A program made the translations under genes and the position numbers. 64,000 nt of DNA from NCBI RefSeq assembly GCF_003634825.1, contig NZ_RBXD01000001.1:2859942-2923941 (forward strand), given 5' to 3'. This DNA is from Flavobacterium sp. 123 (GTDB taxonomy: Bacteria; Bacteroidota; Bacteroidia; Flavobacteriales; Flavobacteriaceae). This document shows, one piece after another, positions 1 to 10,267 of the stretch (position 1 is its first letter; the number at the start of each line of letters is the position of its first letter). The notes beneath the pieces are model-generated. The model searched no databases. It saw nothing but the letters and a program-made list of their open reading frames with translations, and had not been told where the DNA came from.

Positions 1-1429
1 AGAAATAAGTGTCAATATATCTTTGATGATTTCCCCAAATTGTCCTAGCGATACCAGGCCATGGAAATTTTATACATAAACTACCAACTACTTGATTTCC
101 TTCAATTTCGTTACGTCTTTCATCCATCAATACAGGTTGTATTCCTGGTAATGGCAAAGTAGCGTATGTAGGTTTTGTAGGAGTAATGAAAGCAATTGGC
201 GAAATCATAATTCCACCCGTTTCTGTTTGCCACCAAGTATCAACTACTGGACATCTTTTATCCCCAACATGATCATTGTACCAGTGCCAAGCTTCCTCAT
301 TAATAGGCTCACCTACAGATCCAATTACTTTTAATGATTTTAAAGGAAATTTTTGAATGTATTCTAAACTTTCTTTTGCCAAAGCACGGATAGCAGTTGG
401 AGCTGTATAAAATTGTGTTACTTTATGTTTTTCTATAGTTTCCCAAAATCTACTAAAATCAGGATAAGAAGGAATTCCTTCGAAAATTACTGTTGTACCT
501 CCGTTTAATAATGGACCGTATAAAGTGTAAGAATGACCTGTAATCCAACCAATATCGGCTGTACACCAGAAAATATCGTTTTCTTCATAACTAAAAACAT
601 TTTTAAAAGTATAAGCCGTATAAACCATATACCCCGCAGTAGTATGAACCATTCCTTTTGGTTTTCCAGTGGAACCCGAAGTATAAAGAATAAATAAAGG
701 ATCTTCTGCATCCATTATTTCAGCTACATTATTACTTAAAGCTTGGTCTAAAAGTGGTTGCAACCATTGGTCACGACTTTCTTTCATTTTAATTTCAGTA
801 TTAGTTCTTTTAGAAACCAAAACAGAAGTCACTGAAGGGCAGTTAACTAATGCCTCATCAATAATTCCTTTTAAATCAATAGTTTTATTTCCTCTATATC
901 CACCATCTGAAGTAATGACCATTTTACATTCACAATCATTAATTCTAGCTGCAACCGCCGAAGCTGAAAATCCAGCAAAAACAACAGAATGTATAGCTCC
1001 TATCCTAGCACAAGCTAAAATTGAAACCGCTAATTCAGGTATCATTGGTAAGTAAATACAAACACGATCTCCTTTTTTAACCCCTTGTTCCCGTAAAACA
1101 TTTGCCATTTTAGAAACACGTTCGTATAACTCATTGTAGGTTATGTGTAATGCTTCTTCTTTTGGGTCATTTGGTTCAAAGATAATCGCTGTTTTATCTC
1201 CTCTTTTTGCAAGATGTCTATCAATACAATTTTTAACAATATTAACTTTAGCTTCTGTAAACCATTTAATTTCTGCTTCAGCCATATTAAAATCAACAAC
1301 TTTATCCCAATATTGGTACCATGTAAAGTTTTCTTCGGCAATTTTTCCCCAAAATTTTCTTGGTTCACGGACAGATTTATTGTAGTGCTTAAAGTATTGT
1401 TCTAAATTATCAATTTTATAATAGCTCAT
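1..1429 (-). CDS. acs: Acetyl-CoA synthetase, N-terminal part (cut by window edge)
   Basis: The reverse strand reads open from ATG at 1429 to the window edge (476 codons). The product activates acetate to acetyl-CoA through acetyl-AMP in the cytoplasm. It begins MSYYKIDNLEQYFKHY and carries the AMP-binding P-loop motif YTSGSTGKPKGMVHT near residue 255, the stretch DIFWCTADIGWITGHSY, and VDTWWQTETGG further on, all typical of acetyl-CoA synthetases. The full family length is about 630-660 residues, so roughly the last quarter, with the acetylatable lysine, lies outside. It stands apart from the ilv operon: a hairpin lies between them at 1586-1616. Assignment is firm; the truncation is only the window boundary. 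Confidence 0.95.
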   Translation of the reverse strand, partial: MSYYKIDNLEQYFKHYNKSVREPRKFWGKIAEENFTWYQYWDKVVDFNMAEAEIKWFTEAKVNIVKNCIDRHLAKRGDKTAIIFEPNDPKEEALHITYNELYERVSKMANVLREQGVKKGDRVCIYLPMIPELAVSILACARIGAIHSVVFAGFSASAVAARINDCECKMVITSDGGYRGNKTIDLKGIIDEALVNCPSVTSVLVSKRTNTEIKMKESRDQWLQPLLDQALSNNVAEIMDAEDPLFILYTSGSTGKPKGMVHTTAGYMVYTAYTFKNVFSYEENDIFWCTADIGWITGHSYTLYGPLLNGGTTVIFEGIPSYPDFSRFWETIEKHKVTQFYTAPTAIRALAKESLEYIQKFPLKSLKVIGSVGEPINEEAWHWYNDHVGDKRCPVVDTWWQTETGGIMISPIAFITPTKPTYATLPLPGIQPVLMDERRNEIEGNQVVGSLCIKFPWPGIARTIWGNHQRYIDTYF

Positions 1430-1904
1430 CGTTTTAATTTTTTATAAAAGTATTAAATCAATTGCTATTCTTAAAATTATTTAAATTATAAATTCCTTAA
1501 AAAAATTATATTTTTTACAAAAAAAATCATTCTGAATAACAATATGTTCGTTTTATGCTTTTTTGTTCATTCTTATTACAACAACAAAAGCGAGATAGAA
1601 TAACTACCTCGCTTTTAGCTTAACAAAAATTTACAACAATAATTTAGTAATAAAACCGTGCTTTATTACCCCTTTTCAATTATGAAAATTTTAAAAAAAA
1701 ATACTATTTAAAAAATAGCATTTAATTTTCTTTTAATTAGGAATTACTTCACTTAACTCAATTTAACATAAGTTAAGTGAATGTAACATGCATCCATACC
1801 CGCTTATCTTTTAATAAATGCTTTACTAATTCAAAATATTATGGATTCAAATGATATAATGCAAATTCCAGCACACCCTCATGTGTGGTAATTCCAGTTT
1901 TTAA
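1430..1904. other. 475-base intergenic region between acs and ilvC
   Basis: No gene is supported here. It holds the ilv-operon terminator-like hairpin (1586-1616), a perfect 10-bp inverted repeat TTCACTTAAC / GTTAAGTGAA (1748-1757 and 1772-1781, loop 14) that could be an operator or a second RNA hairpin, and presumably the acs promoter, for which I could not pick a clear TAnnTTTG element. Confidence 0.6.
1586..1616 (-). terminator. Terminator-like hairpin downstream of ilvC
   Basis: A perfect 9-bp stem AAAAGCGAG / CTCGCTTTT (1586-1594 and 1608-1616) has a 13-base loop and ends in T-rich sequence on the minus strand. It lies about 290 bases after the ilvC stop and before acs, so it probably ends the ilv transcript. 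Confidence 0.55.
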
Positions 1905-3374
1905 TTATCCAATTTTTTTCATAGCAGTCATTGATTCTCTCAACCACTCACCTACTTCTTCAATAGGGTGTTGACGAATACTTTTGTTAACTGCAATAAG
2001 AACTGCATTATCTACTCCATTTGATGTAGAAAATGGTTTTCCAATAATATTAGTTTCAACAGTTTTCATGAAGTCAACTAATAATGGTTTACAAGCATGA
2101 TCAAATAAATAACAACCATATTCTGCTGTATCAGAAATGATTCTGTTCATTTCATATAATTTTTTTCTTGCTACAGTATTTGCAATCAAAGGCAATTCAT
2201 GTAAAGACTCATAATAAGCTGATTCTTCAATGATTCCAGACTCAGTCATCGTTTCGAAAGCTAATTCAACACCGGCTTTTACCATTGCAATCATTAATAT
2301 TCCGTTATCGAAATATTCTTGTTCAGAAATTGGAGCTTCAGTTGGAGCTGTTTTTTCAAAATTAGTTTCAGCTGTTGCTGCTCTCCAAGTTAATAAATTA
2401 ACATCATTATTAGCCCAGTCAATCATCATATTTCTTGAAAATTCTCCAGAAATAATATCATCTTGGTGTTTTTGAAACAAAGGACGCATGATATCTTTTA
2501 ATTCTTCAGCAATTTCGAAAGCTTGAATTTTTGAAGGATTGTTCAAACGATCCATCATGTTAGTAATACCACCATGTTTCAACGCTTCAGTTACAGTTTC
2601 CCAACCATATTGAATTAATTTTGAAGCATATCCTGGCTCGATTCCTTTTTCAACCATTTTGTCAAAACATAAGATAGAACCTGTTTGTAACATTCCACAA
2701 AGAATAGTTTGTTCTCCCATTAAGTCTGATTTTACTTCAGCTACGAATGAAGATTTCAAAACTCCTGCTCTATGACCTCCAGTTGCAACAGCATACGCTT
2801 TTGCTTGCTCAAGACCTAGACCGTTTGGATCATTTTCAGGGTGAACTGCAATTAATGTTGGAACACCAAATCCTCTTTTGTACTCTTCACGTACTTCAGA
2901 ACCTGGACATTTTGGAGCACACATAATTACTGTGATATCTTTACGAATTTGCATTCCTTCTTCAACGATATTAAAACCGTGAGAGTACGCTAAAGTCGAA
3001 CCATTTTTCATCAAAGGCATAATTGCTGCAACTACTGCAGTATGTTGTTTATCTGGTGTAAGGTTACAAACCAAATCAGCCGTTGGAATTAATTCTTCAT
3101 AAGTTCCCACTTTGAAACCATTATCAGCAGCATTCATGTAAGAAGCTCTTTTTTGAGCAATTGCTTCTGCACGCAAAGCATAAGAAATATCTAAACCAGA
3201 ATCTCTCATATTCAAACCTTGGTTTAAACCTTGAGCACCGCAACCTACGATAACTACTTTTTTTCCTGCTAATGCAGTTATTCCGTTTGAGAATTCAGAT
3301 TGATCCATGAATTCACAAACTCCTAATTGTTCTAATTGTAATCTAAGTGATAATGAATTGAAATAATTTGCCAT
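1905..3374 (-). CDS. ilvC: Ketol-acid reductoisomerase, class II
   Basis: Catalyses the Mg2+- and NADPH-dependent isomeroreduction of acetolactate and acetohydroxybutyrate, the second step of valine and isoleucine synthesis. The Rossmann motif [12 protein letters not shown] lies at about residues 44-55. The 489-residue length and the N-terminus [18 protein letters not shown] match the long class II form, like the E. coli enzyme, with duplicated C-terminal knot domains, rather than the short class I form of about 330 residues. It is the last gene of the ilvD-ilvB-ilvN-ilvC run, 15 bases after ilvN, so co-transcription and control by the ilv leader upstream of ilvD are expected. The C-terminus [10 protein letters not shown] is family-typical, so the protein is complete. 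Confidence 0.98.
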   Translation of the reverse strand: MANYFNSLSLRLQLEQLGVCEFMDQSEFSNGITALAGKKVVIVGCGAQGLNQGLNMRDSGLDISYALRAEAIAQKRASYMNAADNGFKVGTYEELIPTADLVCNLTPDKQHTAVVAAIMPLMKNGSTLAYSHGFNIVEEGMQIRKDITVIMCAPKCPGSEVREEYKRGFGVPTLIAVHPENDPNGLGLEQAKAYAVATGGHRAGVLKSSFVAEVKSDLMGEQTILCGMLQTGSILCFDKMVEKGIEPGYASKLIQYGWETVTEALKHGGITNMMDRLNNPSKIQAFEIAEELKDIMRPLFQKHQDDIISGEFSRNMMIDWANNDVNLLTWRAATAETNFEKTAPTEAPISEQEYFDNGILMIAMVKAGVELAFETMTESGIIEESAYYESLHELPLIANTVARKKLYEMNRIISDTAEYGCYLFDHACKPLLVDFMKTVETNIIGKPFSTSNGVDNAVLIAVNKSIRQHPIEEVGEWLRESMTAMKKIG

Positions 3375-3389
3375 TTTCTAATATTTAAT

Positions 3390-3914
3390 TTATGATTTTA
3401 ATTCTTCTAATAATGATGATATTTCCATTTTTGATTTGGAAACAGATATTCTTCCTGAACGTACAAATTGCATGATTCCGAAAGGTTTTAATTTTTCGTA
3501 TAATTCTTCTATTTCAGAACGTCTTCCTGATTTTGATATTACAAAAAAGTCTCTTGAAACAGTTACTATTTCTGAATGACTTTCTTTAATAATATTTTGA
3601 ATTTGTCTTTCGTCAAATAACAAACTAGATTCTATTTTGAATAACGCACTTTCTAAAAAGATAGTTTCCTCATCTATATGATAAAATGCTTTTATAACTT
3701 CTATTTGTTTTTCTATTTGCCCAACAATATTTTGAACCCATTTTTCAGTTGTGTCAACCACAATAACAAATCGAGAAACATTTTCGATTTCTGATTCGGA
3801 TACATTTAAACTTAAAATGTTGATATGGCGTTTCAAGAATATACCTGATATTCTATTTAGTAAGCCAACGTTGTTTTCTGAATAAACAGAAATGGTGAAT
3901 GTTTTATTTTCCAT
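3390..3914 (-). CDS. ilvN: Acetolactate synthase small (regulatory) subunit
   Basis: Regulatory subunit of acetohydroxyacid synthase; in the family it binds valine and confers feedback inhibition on the catalytic subunit encoded just upstream. The N-terminal ACT domain is visible at about residues 5-80 (FTISVYSENNVGLLNRISGI, then a second strand ending in VIVVDT), followed by the C-terminal ALS_ss_C-type half with a SGRISVSKSK end. At 174 residues it has the usual long small-subunit size. It lies between ilvB (94-base spacer holding an inverted repeat) and ilvC (15-base spacer). Confidence 0.95.
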   Translation of the reverse strand: MENKTFTISVYSENNVGLLNRISGIFLKRHINILSLNVSESEIENVSRFVIVVDTTEKWVQNIVGQIEKQIEVIKAFYHIDEETIFLESALFKIESSLLFDERQIQNIIKESHSEIVTVSRDFFVISKSGRRSEIEELYEKLKPFGIMQFVRSGRISVSKSKMEISSLLEELKS

Positions 3915-3937
3915 TTTTTTATGTTTAAAGTTTTTAT

Positions 3938-4004
3938 GTTTAAAGTTTAAAGTTGAGCAACATTATTTTCAGTTCCGAACAACTTTAAACCTTAAACTTT
4001 AAAC
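3938..4004. repeat. Imperfect inverted repeat in the ilvB-ilvN spacer
   Basis: The left arm at 3938-3955 (GTTTAAAGTTTAAAGTTG) is mirrored by 3980-4004, which starts CAACTTTAAAC and repeats TTAAAC units. The spacer between contains GTTGAGCAAC and GTTCCG, which recur at 15408-15423. It looks like a degenerate dispersed intergenic repeat. Confidence 0.5.
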
Positions 4005-4008
4005 TATT

Positions 4009-5703
4009 TTAGGACAAACGAATGTCCGAAACCGATGCTCCTGTTGGAATCATTGGGAATACGTTATTTTCTTTTTCAACCATAACTTCAAGGAAATATG
4101 AATCTTTTGAAGCCATCATTTCAGCAACCGCTGCATCTAAATCTTCTCTTTTGGTTACTTTCTTAGCCTTAATATAATATCCTTCGGCAATAGCAATAAA
4201 GTTTGGATTTATCATTTCTGTGGAAGCATATCGTTTGTCAAAAAACAATTGTTGCCATTGGCGAACCATTCCTAAAAATTCATTGTTAAGTACCACAATT
4301 TTCACGGGAACTTGTGTTTGAAAAATTGTTCCTAATTCTTGAATTGTCATTTGAAACCCTCCATCTCCAATGATAGCCACTACTTCACGATCTGGCCTTC
4401 CCATTTTAGCTCCAATTGCAGCTGGCAAAGCAAATCCCATAGTTCCTAAACCTCCTGATGTAATGTTACTTTTTGTAGTGTTAAACTTTGAATAACGACA
4501 GGTAAACATTTGGTGTTGCCCTACATCCGAAACCATAATAGCATCTCCTTTAGAATGTTTATTGATCATTTCAATAGTTTCTCCCATAGAAATTCCTTCA
4601 TGATTTGGTTTCAACTCTTCATCAATAACCTTTTCTAATTCAATTTTGTATTTTTCTTTGAATTCATTATGCCATGAATCATGATTATTTTTTTCAACAA
4701 GAGGAATCAATGCTGTCAAAGCTTCTTTTAAATCTGCTAAAACAGCTACCGTTGTTTTTACATTTTTATCGATTTCAGCAGGATCAATTTCAACGTGAAC
4801 CACTTTAGCTTGTTTTGCATACGTTGCTAAGTTACCCGTTACACGGTCATCAAAACGCATTCCAAGCGCAATCAAAACATCACACTCGTTAGTCAAAACG
4901 TTTGGGCCATAATTTCCATGCATCCCTACCATCCCTACATTTAGTGGATGATCTGTTGGCAATGCCGAAAGACCTAAAATAGTCCATGCTGCAGGAATTC
5001 CTGATTTTTCAATTAAAGCTTTAAGCTCCGCTTCTGCTTCGCTAAGAATAATACCTTGACCAAATATGATCATTGGTTTTTTGGCATTATTAATTATTTC
5101 CGCTGCTGCTGCAACTTTATCAAGTTTTAAAGTTGGCTTTGGAGTATAACTTCTTATGCTAGTACATTTTTTATAACTAAATTCTAGCTCATCAAATTGA
5201 GCATTTTTAGTAATATCAATTAATACTGGCCCTGGACGACCTGATTTTGCAATAAAGAATGCTTTAGCAATAATTTCAGGTATTTCATGTGCCTCAGTAA
5301 CTTGGTAATTCCATTTTGTTACTGGGGTTGAAATTCCAATAATGTCAGTTTCCTGAAAAGCATCAGAACCTAATAAATGCTTTCCTACTTGACCTGTAAT
5401 ACAAACCAAAGGCGTTGAATCTATTTGAGCATCAGCAATACCAGTAACTAAGTTTGTAGCACCTGGACCTGAAGTTGCAATTGCAACACCTACTTTTCCT
5501 GTTGCTCTAGCAAAACCTTGCGCAGCATGTGTAGCACCTTGTTCGTGGCGTACTAAAACATGATGCAGTTCATCTTTAAATTTATATAATTCATCATAAA
5601 CAGGCATTATAGCACCACCTGGATAGCCATAAACCACGTTTACTCCTTCTTCTAATAAGCATCTAATAACGGCTTCGGCGCCTGATATTTTATTTGTTCC
5701 CAT
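4009..5703 (-). CDS. ilvB: Acetolactate synthase large (catalytic) subunit
   Basis: Thiamine-diphosphate enzyme that condenses pyruvate with pyruvate or 2-oxobutyrate, the first common step of valine, leucine and isoleucine synthesis. The N-terminal motif VVYGYPGGAIMPVYDEL includes the region of the conserved catalytic glutamate (HEQGATHAAQGFARATGKVG follows), and the TPP/Mg2+-binding motif GDGGFQMTIQELGT with a downstream NN lies near residue 440. The length of 564 residues is normal. It is preceded by ilvD with a 145-base spacer containing an inverted repeat, and followed by its small subunit ilvN, so the two subunits are encoded together. Confidence 0.97.
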   Translation of the reverse strand: MGTNKISGAEAVIRCLLEEGVNVVYGYPGGAIMPVYDELYKFKDELHHVLVRHEQGATHAAQGFARATGKVGVAIATSGPGATNLVTGIADAQIDSTPLVCITGQVGKHLLGSDAFQETDIIGISTPVTKWNYQVTEAHEIPEIIAKAFFIAKSGRPGPVLIDITKNAQFDELEFSYKKCTSIRSYTPKPTLKLDKVAAAAEIINNAKKPMIIFGQGIILSEAEAELKALIEKSGIPAAWTILGLSALPTDHPLNVGMVGMHGNYGPNVLTNECDVLIALGMRFDDRVTGNLATYAKQAKVVHVEIDPAEIDKNVKTTVAVLADLKEALTALIPLVEKNNHDSWHNEFKEKYKIELEKVIDEELKPNHEGISMGETIEMINKHSKGDAIMVSDVGQHQMFTCRYSKFNTTKSNITSGGLGTMGFALPAAIGAKMGRPDREVVAIIGDGGFQMTIQELGTIFQTQVPVKIVVLNNEFLGMVRQWQQLFFDKRYASTEMINPNFIAIAEGYYIKAKKVTKREDLDAAVAEMMASKDSYFLEVMVEKENNVFPMIPTGASVSDIRLS

Positions 5704-5745
5704 TTTTTGTTTTTTTTAGCAACTGCCTTTTTTAAAATTAATTGG

Positions 5746-5844
5746 CAATAGCAATTTCAATATCAATGGCAATTTCAAAATTCAGTGGTAATAACAATCA
5801 AAATGTTTTTTTGATATGGATATTGACTTTTGAAATTGCTATTG
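5746..5844. repeat. Inverted-repeat element in the ilvD-ilvB spacer
   Basis: A perfect 15-bp inverted repeat, CAATAGCAATTTCAA at 5746-5760 and its complement at 5830-5844, brackets about 70 bases of related CAAT/TTCAA sequence. The same 15-mer recurs at 45017-45031 in another intergenic region, so this looks like a dispersed intergenic repeat able to fold in RNA. Confidence 0.6.
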
Positions 5845-5848
5845 GTTT

Positions 5849-7522
5849 TTATTTGTCAGTAACACATCCTTCAGAGGCACTGGAGACCGAACGCATATAT
5901 TTAAGTAAAACCCCTTGTTTAATTTGAGATTCTGGTTTTTTCCAATTGGCTTTACGTTTTGCAAATTCTTCGTCAGAAATCTTCATGTTAATGGTGTTAT
6001 TTACAGCATCAATGGTAATAACATCTCCGTTTTCGATTAAAGCAATTCCTCCACCTTCGTAAGCTTCTGGAGTAACGTGCCCCACTACAAAACCGTGTGA
6101 ACCTCCAGAAAAACGTCCGTCAGTAATCAAAGCAACCGTATTTCCTAAACCAGCTCCCATAATGGCAGATGTTGGTTTTAACATTTCAGACATACCTGGA
6201 CCACCTTTTGGACCACAGTAACGAATAATCACTACGTTTCCAGATTTTACTTCACCTGCCTGAATTCCTCTAATTACATCTTTTTCACCTTCAAAAACTA
6301 CGGCTGTACCTTCAAAAAACTCTCCTTCTTTACCACTAATTTTAGCCACACAACCTTCTGTTGCAATGTTTCCGTAAAGAATTTGAATATTTCCAGTAGC
6401 TTTTAAAGCTTTTTGAATTTCAAAAATCACTTCTTGACCATCTTGTAAATCAGGAATTGAAGCTAAATTCTCTGCTATTGTTTTTCCTGTTACTGTTAAA
6501 CAGTCACCGTGTAAGAAACCTTCTTTTAACAAATATTTCATTACTCCTGGAACACCACCTACATTATGTAGATCTTCCATTAAGTATTTACCACTTGGCT
6601 TCAAGTCGGCTAATAATGGTGTTTTATCACTGATATCTTGAAAATCTTTTAATGTCAATTCAATACCTACTGAGTGCGCCATTGCAATTAAGTGCATTAC
6701 CGCATTAGTAGAACCACCTAAAACAGCGACCATAGTAATTGCATTTTCAAATGCTTTACGAGTCATAATATCTCTAGGCTTAATATCTTTTTCCAATAAT
6801 ATTCTGATAGCTTTACCAGCATCAACACATTCTTGTTTTTTTTCTGGACTCAAAGCAGGATTTGATGAGCTATAAGGCAAACTCATTCCTAATGCTTCAA
6901 TTGCTGATGACATTGTATTTGCGGTGTACATTCCACCACAAGCACCTGCACCTGGACAAGCATTTTGAATTACTCCTTTGAAATCTTCAGGTGTAATTGT
7001 GTTCTTAATTTTTTTACCTAAAGCTTCAAAAGCAGAAACAATATTTAAATCCTCTCCTTTCCATTTTCCTGGATGAATAGATCCTCCGTAAACCATAATG
7101 GAAGGTCGATTTACTCTTCCCATTGCCATTAAAGCTCCCGGCATATTTTTATCACAACCTGGCACAGCAATCAGACCATCATACCATTGTGCTCCCATAA
7201 CAGTTTCGATAGAATCTGCAATCACATCACGAGAAACTAAAGAAAAACGCATTCCATCATTTCCATTAGAAATACCATCACTTACACCAATAGTATTAAA
7301 AATCAACCCAACCATATCAGCAGCCCAGACGCCAGTTTTTATATCTTTAGCTAGGTCGTTTAAGTGCATGTTACACGGATTTCCATCGTAACCCATGCTC
7401 ACAATTCCTACCTGCGCTTTTTTAAGATCCTCTTCTGTCAAACCAATTCCGTAGAACATGGCTTGAGAAGCTGGCTGTGTTTCGTCTTGCGTGATTGTTT
7501 TGCTGTATTTATTTAATTCCAT
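5849..7522 (-). CDS. ilvD: Dihydroxy-acid dehydratase
   Basis: Dehydrates dihydroxy-isovalerate and dihydroxy-methylvalerate to the 2-oxoacids, the third step of valine and isoleucine synthesis. Iron-sulfur ligand cysteines typical of the IlvD/EDD family are visible in [19 protein letters not shown] (about residue 123) and [19 protein letters not shown] (about residue 195). Motifs [10 protein letters not shown] and [20 protein letters not shown] also fit. The length of 557 residues is normal. It is the first structural gene after the ilv leader peptide and terminator-like hairpin (7556-7684), so its transcription is likely attenuated in response to charged branched-chain tRNAs. Confidence 0.97.
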   Translation of the reverse strand: MELNKYSKTITQDETQPASQAMFYGIGLTEEDLKKAQVGIVSMGYDGNPCNMHLNDLAKDIKTGVWAADMVGLIFNTIGVSDGISNGNDGMRFSLVSRDVIADSIETVMGAQWYDGLIAVPGCDKNMPGALMAMGRVNRPSIMVYGGSIHPGKWKGEDLNIVSAFEALGKKIKNTITPEDFKGVIQNACPGAGACGGMYTANTMSSAIEALGMSLPYSSSNPALSPEKKQECVDAGKAIRILLEKDIKPRDIMTRKAFENAITMVAVLGGSTNAVMHLIAMAHSVGIELTLKDFQDISDKTPLLADLKPSGKYLMEDLHNVGGVPGVMKYLLKEGFLHGDCLTVTGKTIAENLASIPDLQDGQEVIFEIQKALKATGNIQILYGNIATEGCVAKISGKEGEFFEGTAVVFEGEKDVIRGIQAGEVKSGNVVIIRYCGPKGGPGMSEMLKPTSAIMGAGLGNTVALITDGRFSGGSHGFVVGHVTPEAYEGGGIALIENGDVITIDAVNNTINMKISDEEFAKRKANWKKPESQIKQGVLLKYMRSVSSASEGCVTDK

Positions 7523-7555
7523 TGTATTTATGTTTCTATGTTTTAAATTCTTTCT

Positions 7556-7589
7556 AAAAAAAAACCTCCCAATTAATATGGGAGGTTTT
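7556..7589 (-). terminator. Attenuator-type terminator upstream of ilvD
   Basis: On the minus strand, a perfect 10-bp stem AAAACCTCCC / GGGAGGTTTT (7580-7589 and 7561-7570, 9-base loop) runs directly into a nine-T tract (7556-7564). It begins 20 bases after the leader-peptide stop and ends 33 bases before the ilvD start: the geometry of a transcriptional attenuator rather than an end-of-operon terminator. A strong competing antiterminator arm was not evident by eye. Confidence 0.8.
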
Positions 7590-7609
7590 AAATATTTTTT
7601 TAATTATAT

Positions 7610-7684
7610 CTATACCATTCCCTCTGCACATGTGTTTACCACATTGACATTAATAATTGAAGAAATAATAGTTGAGATTAGCAT
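7610..7684 (-). CDS. ilv leader peptide (24 residues)
   Basis: A short minus-strand ORF of 24 codons starts at ATG 7684 and stops TAG at 7610. It begins MLISTIISSIINVNVV and continues NTCAEGMV. It contains five Ile and four Val codons plus a Leu, concentrated in its first sixteen codons, and is followed by a strong intrinsic terminator in front of ilvD. This is the classic arrangement of an amino-acid-sensing leader peptide: stalling at Ile/Val codons should favour read-through into ilvD-B-N-C. A short hairpin ATGTG-gtaaa-CACAT (7630-7644) lies inside the coding part. Homology to enterobacterial ilvL is not implied; only the mechanism is inferred. Confidence 0.72.
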   Translation of the reverse strand: MLISTIISSIINVNVVNTCAEGMV

Positions 7685-7703
7685 TTTTGTTTTAATTGAG
7701 GTG

Positions 7704-7732
7704 TAAAAGTATAAAAACTAATACAACTACAA
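7704..7732 (-). promoter_or_regulatory. Probable promoter of the ilv leader and ilvDBNC
   Basis: On the minus strand TTG (7730-7732), 18 bases, then TACTTTTA (7704-7711), one base off the TAnnTTTG element. It would start transcription about 15 bases before the leader ATG, consistent with a separate ilv transcription unit downstream of leuB. Confidence 0.5.
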
Positions 7733-7783
7733 AAACATAATCTCATTATTTTGGCATTCAATTATAAATGCTTTTTGACTATT

Positions 7784-8899
7784 TTAAACAATAGTCGATT
7801 GTCCTATTTGAACAAAATCCTTTTTAAAATATAAATCACCTTCGTTCATTATATAATTTGAAATAAAATCACCCACTTCATTCGTTCCAAATTGTGAATT
7901 TACTTTTAAATCAACCGTAACCACCTGAGTAATAATAGCTCTTTCTACAGCTTTAATAACTTTTTTAGATTCTGTTGTAAGTCCAAAATGTTCTAGCAAC
8001 AACGCCACCGATAGTATTGCTGCAATTGGATTTGCAATATTTTTATCTTTTGCCTCGGTATAACAACCGTGAATTGGCTCAAAAAGAGAATGTTTTTCTC
8101 CTAAAGATGCCGAAGCCATTAACCCAATAGAACCCGAAATAACGCTCGCTTCATCAGAAAGAATATCTCCAAAAAGATTATCAGTCAATAAAACATCAAA
8201 CTGTCTTGGATTCGAAATAATTTGCATTGCAGCGTTGTCAACATACAAGAAGTTTAACGTAACATCTGGATATGCTGCAGCAATCTTAGTAACTACTTTT
8301 CTCCACAAACGAGAGGTTTCTAATACATTAGCTTTATCAACTAAGGTAACTTTCTTACGTCTACCTTGTGCTGCTTTGAAAGCTAAATGGGTAATTTTTG
8401 TAATTTCTTCTTCATTATATTCACACAAATCAGAAGCATATGTTCCTTCTTCATTTGTGGTTTTGTCACCAAAATACATTCCGCCATTCAATTCTCTATA
8501 AACTATAAAATCAGTCCCTTGTAAAACTTCTTTCTTTATTGGAGAAGAATCCATTAATTTAGGATACGCTTTGATTGGTCTAATATTAGCAAATAAACCT
8601 AATTCTTTTCTTAGCTTCAACAAGCCTAATTCTGGACGAATTTTAGCAGTTGGATCGTTATCATACATTGGATCACCAATGGCCCCAAACAAAACAGCAT
8701 CCGTGTTTAAACAAAGATTCAAGGTTTGCTCAGGCAATGGATTACCCGTTTTATCAATTGCGATAGCACCAATGAGAGCCTCTTCAAAAACAAACTCATG
8801 ATCATACACAACACCTACTGCATACAAAGCTTTCTTTGCTTGCAGAATCACTTCCGGACCTATTCCGTCTCCTGATAATACTGCTATTTTTAAGTTCAT
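7784..8899 (-). CDS. leuB: 3-Isopropylmalate dehydrogenase
   Basis: NAD-dependent oxidative decarboxylation of 3-isopropylmalate in leucine synthesis. The N-terminus IAVLSGDGIGPEVILQAKKAL, the substrate arginine segment LRKELGLFANIRPIKAYP, the tyrosine/lysine region VYRELNGGMYFGDKT and the metal-binding segment TDNLFGDILSDEASVISGSIG are characteristic, as is FEPIHGCYTEAKDKNIANP near the C-terminus. The length of 371 residues is normal. It follows leuA by 47 bases, without leuC/leuD between them. A GACTATT/AATAGTC hairpin spans its stop codon but has no T-tract, so it does not look like a terminator. Confidence 0.97.
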   Translation of the reverse strand: MNLKIAVLSGDGIGPEVILQAKKALYAVGVVYDHEFVFEEALIGAIAIDKTGNPLPEQTLNLCLNTDAVLFGAIGDPMYDNDPTAKIRPELGLLKLRKELGLFANIRPIKAYPKLMDSSPIKKEVLQGTDFIVYRELNGGMYFGDKTTNEEGTYASDLCEYNEEEITKITHLAFKAAQGRRKKVTLVDKANVLETSRLWRKVVTKIAAAYPDVTLNFLYVDNAAMQIISNPRQFDVLLTDNLFGDILSDEASVISGSIGLMASASLGEKHSLFEPIHGCYTEAKDKNIANPIAAILSVALLLEHFGLTTESKKVIKAVERAIITQVVTVDLKVNSQFGTNEVGDFISNYIMNEGDLYFKKDFVQIGQSTIV

Positions 8900-8946
8900 A
8901 ATAATGTTTGTTTTGGGTTGATTTGGTAACCTATATTCTGGTTAAA

Positions 8947-10119
<1,173 letters not shown>

Positions 10120-10148
10120 TTATTTAATGTAATTTCACATCTTAATAA

Positions 10149-10156
10149 CAAAAATA
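10149..10156 (-). promoter_or_regulatory. -7 promoter element for leuA
   Basis: TATTTTTG on the minus strand, a TAnnTTTG match 29 bases before the leuA start. I could not place a convincing -33 TTG. Confidence 0.45.
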
Positions 10157-10267
10157 GATTTCAATACTTTGTTATAAAAATCATTTTAATAAAATATACT
10201 GTTTATAAAGCTATTTAAACCTATTTAAATAATTGAAAATCAGTATTTTACATTACTTTATTTTACA

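Noticed and set aside
1858-1912. In-frame continuation after the ilvC stop (translates as LKTGITTHEGVLEFALYHLNP)
   Set aside because: It looks protein-like, but IlvC already has its normal C-terminus, and the stop codon is regular TAA; stop read-through or remnant is not supported.
5742-5927. Plus-strand ORF across the ilvD end and ilvD-ilvB spacer
   Set aside because: It reads the inverted-repeat element and the antisense of the ilvD C-terminus; no family resemblance, and ilvD is certain.
7777-7796. Hairpin GACTATT/AATAGTC at the leuB stop as a leuAB terminator
   Set aside because: It is followed by A's rather than T's on the minus strand, and it overlaps the stop codon; no intrinsic terminator can be claimed there.
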